A stretch of 64,000 nucleotides of DNA from Janthinobacterium lividum (lineage in GTDB: Bacteria > Pseudomonadota > Gammaproteobacteria > Burkholderiales > Burkholderiaceae_D): positions 310,001 through 374,000 of the forward strand of contig NZ_JAAOLY010000003.1 of assembly GCF_011601275.1 (NCBI RefSeq), given 5' to 3'. The notes under the pieces are model-generated. The model had not been told where the DNA came from and made no database searches. It was given only the letters and a program-made list of their open reading frames with translations. The position numbers and the translations under genes were made by a program. Each line of letters begins with the position of its first letter. Within the stretch, counting starts at the first letter, position 1. Positions 8,496-17,097 of this stretch are shown piece after piece.

Positions 8496-8525
8496 GCGAA
8501 AGCGGACCCACGTTCGCTTTTTTTT
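8496..8525 (+). terminator. terminator-like hairpin in the phaR leader
   Basis: GCGAA-AG-CG, a 6-nt loop, then CGTTCGC followed by eight T. If transcription starts near 8485 from the TATAAT at 8473, this intrinsic terminator lies wholly inside the untranslated leader of phaR, 46 nt before its ATG. Confidence 0.5.
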
Positions 8526-8570
8526 CGGATTAACTCAGTATGCGCTGCGGCGCAATAAGTGGAACTTGTG

Positions 8571-9134
8571 ATGAGTAGTGCAAAAAAAAGTATAGACCGC
8601 CTGATTAAAAAATATCCTAACCGCCGTCTGTATGACACGCAAACCAGTTCCTACATCACCTTGACGGACGTCAAGCAACTGGTGTTGGACAATGAGGTGT
8701 TTACCGTCGTTGATGCCAAATCCAATGAAGATTTGACGCGCAGCATCTTGCTGCAAATCATTTTGGAAGAGGAGGCGAACGGCGCACCGATGTTCTCGAG
8801 CAGCGTGTTGTCGCAGATCATCCGCTACTATGGCCACGCCATGCAGGGCATGATGGGATCCTACCTGGAAAAGAACGTGCAAGCGTTCACCGATATCCAG
8901 CACAAATTCACGGGCACGTCGGCCGGCAGCTTCGAAGGCAAGCCATTTAGCCCGGAAATGTGGACCCAGTTCATGAATGTCCAGGGCCCGATGATGCAAG
9001 GCATGATGAACAACTACATCGACCAGAGCAAGAGCCTGTTCGTGCAGATGCAGGAACAGATGCAGAGCCAGAGCAAGAATCTGTTCGGCACGTTCCCGTT
9101 CGTTCCGCCGGTTCCTCCAACCGACAAAAAGTAA
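8571..9134 (+). CDS. phaR: polyhydroxyalkanoate synthesis repressor PhaR (PhbF)
   Basis: A 187-residue protein with the diagnostic PhaR N-terminal DNA-binding domain (IKKYPNRRLYDTQTSSYITLTDV) and the adjacent PHB-accumulation regulatory domain (DLTRSILLQIILEEE). The C-terminus is rich in Met/Gln. PhaR senses PHB and represses phasin and PHA genes. The ATG at 8571 was chosen over a GTG 12 nt upstream because the conserved block begins right after it. phaC precedes it; the leader holds a palindromic promoter and an internal hairpin. Confidence 0.93.
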   Translation: MSSAKKSIDRLIKKYPNRRLYDTQTSSYITLTDVKQLVLDNEVFTVVDAKSNEDLTRSILLQIILEEEANGAPMFSSSVLSQIIRYYGHAMQGMMGSYLEKNVQAFTDIQHKFTGTSAGSFEGKPFSPEMWTQFMNVQGPMMQGMMNNYIDQSKSLFVQMQEQMQSQSKNLFGTFPFVPPVPPTDKK

Positions 9135-9151
9135 TCAATGCCAGAGGCTCA

Positions 9152-9172
9152 CCGGGCGATTTGATCGCCCGG
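9152..9172 (+). terminator. hairpin after phaR
   Basis: 9-bp perfect stem CCGGGCGAT/ATCGCCCGG with a 3-nt loop, 17 nt after the phaR stop; no T-run follows. Further on, TACAAT at 9230-9235 is a possible -10 box for rimO. Confidence 0.5.
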
Positions 9173-9271
9173 GAGTTGTATCGGCGTCATCAAAACAGCA
9201 TAGTTCTGCCAGCTAAGGGCGGCTCGGGGTACAATAGCCGATTCGCCTCACCATTTTACTAGCTGCCAACT

Positions 9272-10684
9272 ATGTCTGAAATTCACCGTATTCCCGTTCC
9301 TTCCGCCCAGCCCGAGGCCATGCTGGCCATGCCAGGTGCGGCGCCGAAAGTGGGCTTTGTCTCGCTCGGCTGCCCAAAAGCGCTGGTCGACTCCGAACAA
9401 ATCCTGACCCAACTGCGCGCCGAAGGCTACGAAACGGCGAAATCCTACGCTGGCGCCGATCTGGTGATCGTCAATACCTGCGGTTTTATCGATGCTGCCG
9501 TGCAAGAGTCGCTCGACGCCATCGGCGAAGCGCTGGCTGAAAACGGCAAGGTCATCGTCACCGGTTGCCTGGGCGCCAAGAAAGATGCTGCTGGCGACGA
9601 CATCATCATGAAGGTGCACCCGAAAGTGTTGTCCGTCACGGGCCCGCACGCGCTGGCCGAAGTGATGGATTCCGTCCACTTGCACCTGCCGAAACCGCAT
9701 GCACCGTTCCTCGACCTGGTGCCGCCGCAAGGCGTCAAGCTGACGCCGAAGCACTATGCCTACCTGAAAATTTCCGAAGGCTGCAACCACCGCTGCAGCT
9801 TCTGCATTATCCCGTCCATGCGCGGCGACCTCGTTTCGCGCCCGATTGGCGAACTGATGATCGAAGCGGAAAACCTGTTCAAGGCCGGCGTCAAGGAATT
9901 GCTGGTCATTTCGCAAGACACCTCGGCGTATGGCGTGGACGTGAAATTCCGTTCCGGCTTCTGGAATGGCCGTCCCGTGAAAACCCACATGACGCAGCTG
10001 ACGGAAGCGCTGGGCGAGCTGGCCAAGTCCTACGGCGCCTGGGTGCGCTTGCACTACGTGTATCCATACCCGCACGTGGACCAGATCATCCCGATGATGA
10101 GCGGCGGCCACATCCTGCCATACCTCGACATTCCGATGCAGCACGCGCATCCTGACGTTTTGAAGCGCATGAAGCGTCCGGCCAGCGGCGAGAAAAACCT
10201 CGACCGCATCCAGGCCTGGCGCGCCATCAATCCGGACCTGACCATCCGCTCGACCTTCATCGCCGGTTTCCCGGGCGAAACGGAAGCGGAATTCGAATAC
10301 CTGCTGGACTTCCTCAAGGAAGCGCAGATCGACCGTCTCGGCTGCTTCGCCTATTCGCCTGTCGAAGGCGCGACGGCCAACGAAATTGCCAACCCCGTGC
10401 CGGAAGAGTTGCGCGAAGAGCGCCGCGGCCGCGTCATGCTGCTGCAGGAAGAAATTTCCAAGAAACGCCTGCAAGCCAAGGTCGGCAAGACCGTGCGCGT
10501 GCTGATCGATGAAGTCACCCGCTCCGGCGGCGTGGGCCGCTCGTCCGCCGATGCGCCGGAAATCGATGGCGTCGTGTATGTGAAGCCGCCATTCGAGCCG
10601 CACCGCAAGCTGGCCGTGGGCCAGTTCGTCGACGTGACAATTACCTCGGCCGATGCGCACGACCTGTGGGGCGCCGCCGAGTAA
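9272..10684 (+). CDS. rimO: ribosomal protein S12 methylthiotransferase RimO
   Basis: A 470-residue radical-SAM methylthiotransferase that modifies a conserved Asp of ribosomal protein S12. Domain order is visible: N-terminal UPF0004 domain starting [17 protein letters not shown] with further cysteines in NTCGF and TGCLG; radical SAM core with the 4Fe-4S motif [12 protein letters not shown]-terminal TRAM domain. The ALVDSE sequence separates RimO from MiaB. A short N-terminal extension (about 28 residues) precedes the family core. Flanked by a possible promoter and a strong terminator. Confidence 0.96.
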   Translation: MSEIHRIPVPSAQPEAMLAMPGAAPKVGFVSLGCPKALVDSEQILTQLRAEGYETAKSYAGADLVIVNTCGFIDAAVQESLDAIGEALAENGKVIVTGCLGAKKDAAGDDIIMKVHPKVLSVTGPHALAEVMDSVHLHLPKPHAPFLDLVPPQGVKLTPKHYAYLKISEGCNHRCSFCIIPSMRGDLVSRPIGELMIEAENLFKAGVKELLVISQDTSAYGVDVKFRSGFWNGRPVKTHMTQLTEALGELAKSYGAWVRLHYVYPYPHVDQIIPMMSGGHILPYLDIPMQHAHPDVLKRMKRPASGEKNLDRIQAWRAINPDLTIRSTFIAGFPGETEAEFEYLLDFLKEAQIDRLGCFAYSPVEGATANEIANPVPEELREERRGRVMLLQEEISKKRLQAKVGKTVRVLIDEVTRSGGVGRSSADAPEIDGVVYVKPPFEPHRKLAVGQFVDVTITSADAHDLWGAAE

Positions 10685-10733
10685 GCAGGTGTAACAGTCG
10701 TACGGCGTGCAGGGCGTAAAGCCCTTACAATCA

Positions 10734-10768
10734 AGGCGGATCGGCAATTGCTGATCCGCCTTTTTTTA
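10734..10768 (+). terminator. intrinsic terminator after rimO
   Basis: AGGCGGATC-GGCAATTGCT-GATCCGCCT hairpin followed by TTTTTTT. It ends only about 12 nt before the metC ATG, leaving little room for an independent metC promoter downstream of it. Confidence 0.85.
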
Positions 10769-10780
10769 TTTCCCGACGCC

Positions 10781-11947
10781 ATGACCCAGACCAAATCTCC
10801 GCAAACCGCGCTGATCCACAGCGATTACCAGGCGCCGCAAGGCTTCGCCGCGTTTCCGAACGCCATCCACCATGCGTCCACCGTGCTGTTCAAGGACGTG
10901 GCGGCCATGCGCTCGGGCGACTGGAAAGAGAAGAACGCCTATACCTACGGCTTGCACGGCACGCCCACCACGTTCACCCTGGAAGCGCGGCTGGCCGAGA
11001 TCGAAGGGGGCAAGCATTGCCTGTTGGCGCCGTCCGGCCTGGCGGCCATCGCCATGGCGGACTTTGCCCTGTTGAAAACGGGCGATGACGTTTTATTGCC
11101 GGAAAATATATACAACCCGAACCGCGAACTGGGACGCTGGCTGGCGCAGGATTTCGGCATCACGGCCCGCTATTACGACCCGCTGATCGGGGCCGGCATC
11201 GCCGCCCTGATCCAGCCAAACACCAAACTGATCTGGACGGAAGCGCCCGGTTCCGTGACGATGGAGGTGCCGGACTTGCCCGCCATCTGCGCGGCCGCCC
11301 ATGCGCGCGGTGTGCTGGTGGCCCTGGACAACACCTGGTCGGCGGGCCTGGCCCTGCGCGGCTTCGACCTGGGCGTGGACATCATCATGCAGGCGCTGAC
11401 GAAATACCAGTCGGGCGGCTCGGACGTGCTGATGGGCGCCTTGATTACCCGCGACAGGGCGCTGCACGAACGCTTGGCGCAGGCGCACATGCGTCTGGGC
11501 ATGGGCGTGGGGGCGGACGACGCCTATCTGGTGCTGCGCGGCTTGCCCACCATGAAGCTGCGTTTCGACGCCCACGATGCGGGCGCGCGCACGGTGGCCG
11601 CCTGGCTCAAGGGGCGCAGCGAGATCGCCACGGTGCTGCATCCGGCGTTCGAGGATTGCCCTGGCCACGCCATCTGGCAGCGCGACTTTACGGGCGCGGG
11701 CGGCCTGTTTTCCGTGCTGTTCGATGCCCGCTACACGGAGGCGCAGACGGACCGTTTCGTCGATGCCTTGCAGCTGTTCAAGATCGGCTACAGCTGGGGC
11801 GGCGCGAACAGCCTGGTGATGCCGTACCGTATCGCCGCCATGCGCAAGGGCTGGCAACTGCCGGGCCAGCTGGTGCGCCTGAACGTGGGGCTGGAAGATC
11901 CGCAGGATTTGATCGCCGATATCGAACGGGCGTTCGCGGCGATGTAG
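10781..11947 (+). CDS. metC: cystathionine beta-lyase MetC
   Basis: A 388-residue Cys/Met-metabolism PLP enzyme. Typical segments are YTYGLHGTPTTFTLEARLAE, LLAPSGLAAIA, LDNTWSAGLAL and the PLP-lysine motif ALTKYQSGGSD; the SG(G)SD variant and the length fit MetC, which cleaves cystathionine to homocysteine, pyruvate and ammonia. The ATG at 10781 is preferred because upstream codons lie within the rimO terminator. A gamma-synthase role cannot be formally excluded but the sequence looks like MetC. Confidence 0.88.
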   Translation: MTQTKSPQTALIHSDYQAPQGFAAFPNAIHHASTVLFKDVAAMRSGDWKEKNAYTYGLHGTPTTFTLEARLAEIEGGKHCLLAPSGLAAIAMADFALLKTGDDVLLPENIYNPNRELGRWLAQDFGITARYYDPLIGAGIAALIQPNTKLIWTEAPGSVTMEVPDLPAICAAAHARGVLVALDNTWSAGLALRGFDLGVDIIMQALTKYQSGGSDVLMGALITRDRALHERLAQAHMRLGMGVGADDAYLVLRGLPTMKLRFDAHDAGARTVAAWLKGRSEIATVLHPAFEDCPGHAIWQRDFTGAGGLFSVLFDARYTEAQTDRFVDALQLFKIGYSWGGANSLVMPYRIAAMRKGWQLPGQLVRLNVGLEDPQDLIADIERAFAAM

Positions 11948-11985
11948 CCGTGTGCGGGCAAGCACGATGGCTTGCCCACGAGCAT

Positions 11986-12348
11986 TTACATGGGGACGGG
12001 GCTGTTGTTGTTCAGGTCGATGAAGCCGCGCAGCAGGCGGTAGGCTTTCCACAGCCAGGCCACGCCCCACACGATGAGCGCCAGCGGAATGCCGATCAGC
12101 GTGACCCACAGGATGGCGCCGACGACGATCCAGACCACGTACCACCAGAAGGAACGGATCATCCAGCTGTGATGGCTGTGCACGAAGGTCCCGGCCGCCT
12201 CATCCCGCTTCACATAATTGATAATGAGCGGAATGAAGGAAAACGCGCCCAGCGAAAACACGAAGCTGGCGCCATGTATCAGGTACAACCACCAGGCCAG
12301 TTTTTTGGTCTGCTGAAGTTGGGTGTCCAAAATAATATCTTGTGACAT
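11986..12348 (-). CDS. DUF4870-type small integral membrane protein
   Basis: A 120-residue protein with three hydrophobic segments (about residues 17-45, 66-88 and 82-108 in part overlapping) and the LAWWLYLIHGASFVFSLG/IPLIINYVKRDEA pattern of the DUF4870 (COG3671) family. Function is unknown. The ATG has GGGAG 6 nt upstream. It is divergent from the serine-hydrolase gene and convergent with metC. Confidence 0.75.
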   Translation of the reverse strand: MSQDIILDTQLQQTKKLAWWLYLIHGASFVFSLGAFSFIPLIINYVKRDEAAGTFVHSHHSWMIRSFWWYVVWIVVGAILWVTLIGIPLALIVWGVAWLWKAYRLLRGFIDLNNNSPVPM

Positions 12349-12431
12349 GAAAGCTCCCGTCGTTGCTCAATTTTTAATTGTAACAAGCAAAGCGGCGCGG
12401 CAGCGCAGTCCATGGAAAAAGGCAGAATACA

Positions 12432-14312
12432 TTGTTGAAACGAGATCGATATCCTACCCTGGCCGCGCGCGCCAGAGCATGGCTGCAGCGCGCTGTGCCG
12501 GCCTTGCTGCTGTGCGTCACGGTGGCCCATGCCGCCGGCGCGCCCCTGGAAGCGGAGTTTGCCGCCGGCTTGAAGGAAGAAGGCCTGGCCGGCGCCGTCT
12601 GGAGCGAAGTCTTGCCCGATGGCTCAGTGCGCACGGGCGCGTCCGGCTTGCGCGATGCCGCCAAGCAAATACCCATGCAGGCGGATACGCGCATGCAGGT
12701 GGGCTCCGTGGGCAAGGTGGCGCTGGCGCTGGGCGTCCTGCGCCTCGTCAGCGAAGACAAGCTCACGCTCGACACGCCCTTGCAGCAGGTGCTGCCGGAA
12801 CTGGCGCTGAAAAACCCGTGGCAGGCCAGCGACCCCGTGCGCATCCGCCACCTGCTGGCGCATACCTCGGGCCTCGATAACGTGCGCTTCTGGCAGGCGT
12901 TCAGCCTGAATCCGGCGCCGGAGACGCCGCTGGCCGAGGCGTTTGACGGTGGCCGCAATCTGCTGCGCGTGCGCGCCCGGCCCGGCAGCCGCTATGCGTA
13001 TTCGAACATGGGCTATGGCTTGCTGGGCATGGTGATCGAGAAGGTCACGGGCCAGCCGTACGAGCGCTACCTCGATGCGCAGCTGCTGCAACCGCTGGGC
13101 ATGGCGGACAGCACGTTTGCCTATGTTACGCAAATGAGCACCCAGGCGGGATCGCTCGCGGACCCGCGCCTGGCCATGGGCCACTTCGAGCATGGCTTGG
13201 CGCAGCCGGCCGTGCACCAGTATCTGCGTCCGGCCGCGCAATTTACCACCACGGCGGCCGACATGGGCAAGCTGGCGCAGTTCCTGATGGGCGATGGCAA
13301 GCTGCAGGGCGCGCAATTCATCGACCTGGCGCTGATGGGCGCCTTGTCCGAGCCGGCCGGCACGGATGCGGCGCAGGCTGGCCTGGCAACGGGACACGGC
13401 CTGGCGCTGGCCGTGCGCGATCGCCATAACGTGGTGGGCGCTTGCCACCCTGGCACGGCCGTGGGTTTCCGCGCCATGCTGTGCATCTATCCGGAACAGG
13501 ACAGCGCGTTCTTCGTGGCCTTCAATACGGATGCCGAGCAGGCCGACTATGAACGCTTCAACCGCCTGCTGCTGCGCGACCTGGAACTGCCGCTGCGCGC
13601 GCCGGCCCCGCGCGGCACGCCCGCACCGACGGTGGAAAACTGGCAGGGCGTCTACGTGCCGTCGCCCAGCCCCATGGCCAGCATGGCCTGGGTCGACGCC
13701 GTCTTCGGTTTTACGCGTGTGAAATGGGATGGCGAGTCGCTGTTCCTGATCCCGTTCCAGGGCGAACCGAAGGAACTGGAGCCGGTGGGCGGCCTGCTGT
13801 TCCGCGCCAGCGACCGCAGCACGCCGTCGCACGTGCTGATGCAGGAAGATGGCAAGCATGTGCTCAGCGACGGCCTGCGCAGCTATGAGCGCGCATCGAT
13901 GCTGCGCATGCTGGTGCTGTGGGGCAGCCTGGCCCTCGGTGCGGCCGGCTTGCTGTACGTGCTGGTGGTGGGCGTGTGGCGCGCCGCGCTGCGCAGCCTG
14001 GGGCGGGGCGACCATCTGTTCGCGCCTTTGCTGGCCATGCTGGCGCTGCTCCTGCCGCTGCCGTTTTTCTATTTCCAGTCCTACCTGCGCCTGGGCGACA
14101 TCACCATCGCCAGCGTGCTGCTGGTATTGGTGACGGGCGCGCTGCCGCTGGCGACGGCATTCGGCCTGGCCCGCTGCTGGCGCAGCCGCGGCACGGCGGC
14201 CGAGGCGGGCTCGTGGGCGAAATGGGATTGGGTGGCCTTGCTGGCGGCCCTGCAACTGCTGCTGGTACTGGCCTGGTGGGGACTGCTGCCGCTGCGCCTG
14301 TGGCAGCTGTAG
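12432..14312 (+). CDS. beta-lactamase-family serine hydrolase with C-terminal membrane domain
   Basis: A 626-residue protein: signal peptide ending about AHAAGA, class-C-like/PBP4-like hydrolase domain (about 35-390) with the SVGK catalytic tetrad (SxxK) in QVGSVGKVALAL and the YSN motif in YAYSNMGYG, a beta-rich linker, then four membrane helices in the last 170 residues. It probably hydrolyses a peptide, ester or cell-wall substrate facing the periplasm; a role as a true beta-lactamase is not implied. The start is one of two adjacent TTG codons (12432/12435), which give a complete signal peptide; no ATG fits. Confidence 0.8.
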   Translation: MLKRDRYPTLAARARAWLQRAVPALLLCVTVAHAAGAPLEAEFAAGLKEEGLAGAVWSEVLPDGSVRTGASGLRDAAKQIPMQADTRMQVGSVGKVALALGVLRLVSEDKLTLDTPLQQVLPELALKNPWQASDPVRIRHLLAHTSGLDNVRFWQAFSLNPAPETPLAEAFDGGRNLLRVRARPGSRYAYSNMGYGLLGMVIEKVTGQPYERYLDAQLLQPLGMADSTFAYVTQMSTQAGSLADPRLAMGHFEHGLAQPAVHQYLRPAAQFTTTAADMGKLAQFLMGDGKLQGAQFIDLALMGALSEPAGTDAAQAGLATGHGLALAVRDRHNVVGACHPGTAVGFRAMLCIYPEQDSAFFVAFNTDAEQADYERFNRLLLRDLELPLRAPAPRGTPAPTVENWQGVYVPSPSPMASMAWVDAVFGFTRVKWDGESLFLIPFQGEPKELEPVGGLLFRASDRSTPSHVLMQEDGKHVLSDGLRSYERASMLRMLVLWGSLALGAAGLLYVLVVGVWRAALRSLGRGDHLFAPLLAMLALLLPLPFFYFQSYLRLGDITIASVLLVLVTGALPLATAFGLARCWRSRGTAAEAGSWAKWDWVALLAALQLLLVLAWWGLLPLRLWQL

Positions 14313-14316
14313 GCCG

Positions 14317-14574
14317 TCAGGTCCAGATGGCCAGCAGCCGGCGCCACCAGCGTTGCGCCGGTGCGGCCCGGGTACCGTGTGCGGTGCGCTTGGAACGATA
14401 GCTGGCCGCCGCCATCTGCAGGCCGATGCGGTCCATCGCCGCCATCGCCTCAGCTTCCTGCGGCGACAAGCCATGCCGCAGGGCTTGCGCAAGGGGCTCA
14501 AGCAGGAAGGCGGCACGCAGGGCGTCGTCCGTGTACAGCCTTGCCAGGTAGGTTTCCAGTGCGGGGGAACTCAT
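14317..14574 (-). CDS. 85-residue helical protein, putative partner of the DUF692 oxidase
   Basis: The last gene of the four-gene operon. Its ATG overlaps the oxidase stop as ATGA, so translation is coupled. The sequence (ALETYLARLYTDDALRAAFL, then LAQALRHGLSPQEAEAM and AAASYRSKR) is predicted alpha-helical with a basic C-terminus ending RRLLAIWT. It resembles, from memory, the small helical proteins found beside DUF692 genes in other bacteria, but I cannot name the family with certainty. MNIO enzymes usually need a partner that recruits the substrate peptide, so that role is inferred. No cysteine is present. Confidence 0.75.
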   Translation of the reverse strand: MSSPALETYLARLYTDDALRAAFLLEPLAQALRHGLSPQEAEAMAAMDRIGLQMAAASYRSKRTAHGTRAAPAQRWWRRLLAIWT

Positions 14575-15425
14575 GCGCTGCGCCCCGCGCGCAAGGCCGC
14601 GCGCGCCAAATCCAGTTGGTCCAGCACATGCTCGAACGACGGATAATTGCCGTCGCGTTCGACGATCACCGTCAACGGTTGCGGCGCATGGCGCGCCAGC
14701 ACCGTCAATAAAGCAAAGACTTCGGGCGGCACGTCGTGCAGATGGTCGTCCAGCAGCCGCTGGCCGCCGCCCGGCGCAGCGATCCAGTGGCCGCCGCTCA
14801 GGTGTACGGCGCCCACCCTGTCCAGCGGCAGGCGCAGCAGCAGTTCCTGCGGCGCCTCGCCGGCATTGACGGCATTCGCATACAGATTGTGCAGGTCAAG
14901 CAGCAGCGGCACTTGCGCGCCGTGGATAATTTGCGCCACCCATGCCGCTTCGTTCAGGGTGCTGGCCGGCGGCTGAACCAGGGTGGCGATGTTTTCCATC
15001 AGCGGCGCGCTGCCGACGATGCGCGTGGCCAGCGCGATATTGTCAATCGCGCCGGCAGCGCTGTGCGGCGTGCGCGGCGGTGCCGCCAGGTGGCCGATCT
15101 CGATGCCGCCGGCGCGCACGAAACTCAGGTGCTCGGACCAGGACTCCGCCTGCACTTCTTTCATCAGGCGCGCCATCGCATGCAGGCGGCGCGGGTCGGC
15201 GGGAATCGTCGACGCCAGCCCCATGCCCACGCCGTGCAGGCTGACCGGCACTTGGCGCGCCAGGCTGCGCAAGGCGGCGATACCGGCGCGCGAGGTGCGG
15301 TAATAATCGTCGGCGATCACTTCCAGCACGTCGATCCGCGCCAGGTTGGACAGGATGCCGGCGGCCAGTTCGCCGCGCCAGCCCAGGCCGACGCGGTCGC
15401 GCGTGGTCTCCCGGCTAACTGCCAC
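14571..15425 (-). CDS. DUF692 multinuclear non-heme iron oxidase (MNIO, MbnB/TglH-like)
   Basis: A 284-residue TIM-barrel protein opening RVGLGWRGELAAGIL, as DUF692 enzymes do. Expected metal and active-site residues are all visible: VSLHGVGMG (His near 64), SWSEHLSF (Glu/His near 98-99), MENIAT (Glu/Asn near 144), LLLDLHNLYANAVN (Asp/His near 177-179), AVHLSGGHW (His near 208 and 213), DDHLHDVP and VERDGNYP (Glu near 257). Characterised relatives (MbnB, TglH, ChrH) oxidatively rearrange cysteines in ribosomal peptides. The GTG at 15425 overlaps the preceding gene by 11 nt; the reading frame continues upstream only through the low-complexity tail of that gene. Confidence 0.92.
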   Translation of the reverse strand: MAVSRETTRDRVGLGWRGELAAGILSNLARIDVLEVIADDYYRTSRAGIAALRSLARQVPVSLHGVGMGLASTIPADPRRLHAMARLMKEVQAESWSEHLSFVRAGGIEIGHLAAPPRTPHSAAGAIDNIALATRIVGSAPLMENIATLVQPPASTLNEAAWVAQIIHGAQVPLLLDLHNLYANAVNAGEAPQELLLRLPLDRVGAVHLSGGHWIAAPGGGQRLLDDHLHDVPPEVFALLTVLARHAPQPLTVIVERDGNYPSFEHVLDQLDLARAALRAGRSA

Positions 15426-16335
15426 AGCCGCCGCCACCGCCGCAACCGCCACAGCCGCTGCTGCCGCCGTCACCGCCGCTGCCCGATGACGAGTCGCCCG
15501 AGTCGCCCGTGCTGCTGGACGAGGAGTCGCCGCCGCCATTTTGCCGGGGCACCGGATACAGCTCGGCGACATACGCGTACACGGACAAGGGCAGGGCGCC
15601 GATGCCGAAGATGGCGGCCAGCAGGGCCATGTCGGCGCTGCTGCTGCCCGCCTGCAGGCGCGCCGAGCGCATGTTCAGCCGGCCGAACAGCATGCGCAGG
15701 TCGGTCAGCAGCCGCTGCGCGCTCCAGCTGGTCGCCTGGGTGCGCAGGCCGCGCAGCATGAGGAGAAAAATCGCCAGCAGGACCGCCAGGAACAGCAGGT
15801 TGTAGTGCTGGCGGCTGATGGCGATGACGGCCTTGACGGCGGCCACCGTCAGCAGCAGCCAGTGCGCGGCCCAGGTGATGCGTGCGCGCCGGCGCAGCAA
15901 CTGCGGGCCGACCAGCAATTCCTGCTGCGTCAAGGTCTCCTGGTAGGCGCGGCACGACGGCAGCATCTCGGCTTGCACGGCCAGTTCCTTGCTGTGGCCC
16001 TGGCGGCCCAGATACAGGCGCAGCACGTCGCGTTCGATGTCGTGGCTGGCGAAGCGCAGGCTGTCTGCGCTGGCCGTTTCCAGCAGCGGACCATCGGCGC
16101 GCAGCAAGCCGCGGTCGACCAGCACGATGGCGGCGATTTTCACGGCTTCGAGGGCGCCGCCGCGCAGGAAGGCGATGCGGTAGGGATCGTCGGCCAGCGA
16201 CAGCTGGGCGTGCGGATTGCGCAATTCCTGGCGGATCAGCAGCTCGCGTACGAGGTAGTATACGAGCGCGCCGAAGATCAGGTAGGCCAGCAGGAACGAT
16301 GGCCCGCTCCAGTCGAACGGGTTGACGCCGTTCAC
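15415..16335 (-). CDS. TIGR04222-type membrane protein with C-terminal Gly/Cys tail
   Basis: A 306-residue protein: a membrane helix near residues 12-30, the soluble core with DDPYRIAFLRGGALEAVKIA (the TIGR04222 hallmark as I remember it), membrane helices near 145-165, 172-192 and 240-262, then a Ser/Gly/Asp-rich linker and the tail SGCGGCGGGGGCGS with cysteines at 295, 298 and 304. Function of the family is unknown. The tail resembles a modified-peptide substrate, and the next gene encodes a DUF692 oxidase, so modification of these cysteines is inferred. Its GTG start overlaps the preceding stop (GTGA). Confidence 0.88.
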   Translation of the reverse strand: MNGVNPFDWSGPSFLLAYLIFGALVYYLVRELLIRQELRNPHAQLSLADDPYRIAFLRGGALEAVKIAAIVLVDRGLLRADGPLLETASADSLRFASHDIERDVLRLYLGRQGHSKELAVQAEMLPSCRAYQETLTQQELLVGPQLLRRRARITWAAHWLLLTVAAVKAVIAISRQHYNLLFLAVLLAIFLLMLRGLRTQATSWSAQRLLTDLRMLFGRLNMRSARLQAGSSSADMALLAAIFGIGALPLSVYAYVAELYPVPRQNGGGDSSSSSTGDSGDSSSGSGGDGGSSGCGGCGGGGGCGS

Positions 16336-17060
16336 CGCATCTGCTCCGCGTGTTCGCGCAAGCGTTCGGTAATCGTCATCAAGCCCGTAAAGGCGGGCAG
16401 GGCCTGCCCCGGCGCCAGGCGCGCCGTTTCGCGCGCCGCCGACATGGCTTGCAGGGCAGCGTGCAGGGCCGGTTCGCCCAGCTGGTCGACAAACGCTTCG
16501 AGCGCCTGCTTGCCGGACTGCGCAGGTTTGTCTTCCAGCTGCGCCAGCGAGGCCGCGGCCGAACGCAGGGGACCGGCCGCGTCGGCGATGGCGCCGGCCA
16601 GCTGTTCTTCATTCAGGCTCAATAGCATATACCGTTCGCGCATGCGCACCTGCTTGTTCAGCAGCACTTGCCGCAGCCGGCGCAGCACGGCGTCGCGGCT
16701 CGTGTGCAGGCTGGCGAAAGGGTCAACGCCATGCAGCACCTGGTGGCGCGCGATGATGTCGGCGAACTTGACGGCAAAGGCGTCGGCGGCCTGCGTCAAT
16801 TCGCTTTCAAGCAGGAACATCACCTGCAAATCGATGGCGGCATGCGCCAGGCGCAAGGGCCCGCGCAGCGCATCGGCCGCCTGCGGCGTAAAGCGCTTGA
16901 GCAGCAACAGCAGGTTGACGTCTGAGGTGGCGCGCAACTGACCATCGGCGGCAGAGCCAAACAGCACGGCGGCGGCCAGGTCGGCACCGAAGGCCTTTTG
17001 CGCGGCGGCGACGAATATATCGAGGTGGCGTTGTATTTCTTCTGGCAGCGGTGGCGGCAT
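16332..17060 (-). CDS. nucleotidyltransferase-fold protein, first gene of the DUF692 operon
   Basis: A 242-residue protein. An N-terminal MNT-type nucleotidyltransferase motif is visible: AAVLFGSAADGQLRATSDVN followed by a hydrophobic strand, and IDLQVMFL further on. Active enzymes of the superfamily carry SDxD; here it is SDVN, so the second metal ligand is Asn. The C-terminal half is helical. Role in the operon is unknown; it could be a regulator or pseudo-enzyme. I chose the ATG at 17060 because GAAAGAG stands upstream; a GTG at 17075 is possible. The stop overlaps the next start (GTGA). Confidence 0.75.
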   Translation of the reverse strand: MPPPLPEEIQRHLDIFVAAAQKAFGADLAAAVLFGSAADGQLRATSDVNLLLLLKRFTPQAADALRGPLRLAHAAIDLQVMFLLESELTQAADAFAVKFADIIARHQVLHGVDPFASLHTSRDAVLRRLRQVLLNKQVRMRERYMLLSLNEEQLAGAIADAAGPLRSAAASLAQLEDKPAQSGKQALEAFVDQLGEPALHAALQAMSAARETARLAPGQALPAFTGLMTITERLREHAEQMR

Positions 17061-17097
17061 GCGGAGCTCTTTCACGATGGGCTGGCGGGATGATCAC

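Noticed and set aside
9248-10747. 499-codon open frame on the minus strand
   Set aside because: Lies wholly antisense to rimO, has His/Gln/Arg/Ala-rich low-complexity composition typical of GC-rich shadow frames, and matches no family.
12624-14516. 630-codon minus-strand open frame
   Set aside because: Antisense to the serine-hydrolase gene; composition dominated by Arg/Gln/His/Ala with no recognisable domain.
15426-15572. Longer start for the DUF692 oxidase
   Set aside because: The extension is an Ala/Val/Thr low-complexity run created by the Gly/Cys/Ser-rich tail codons of the overlapping gene; the family core starts right after the GTG at 15425.
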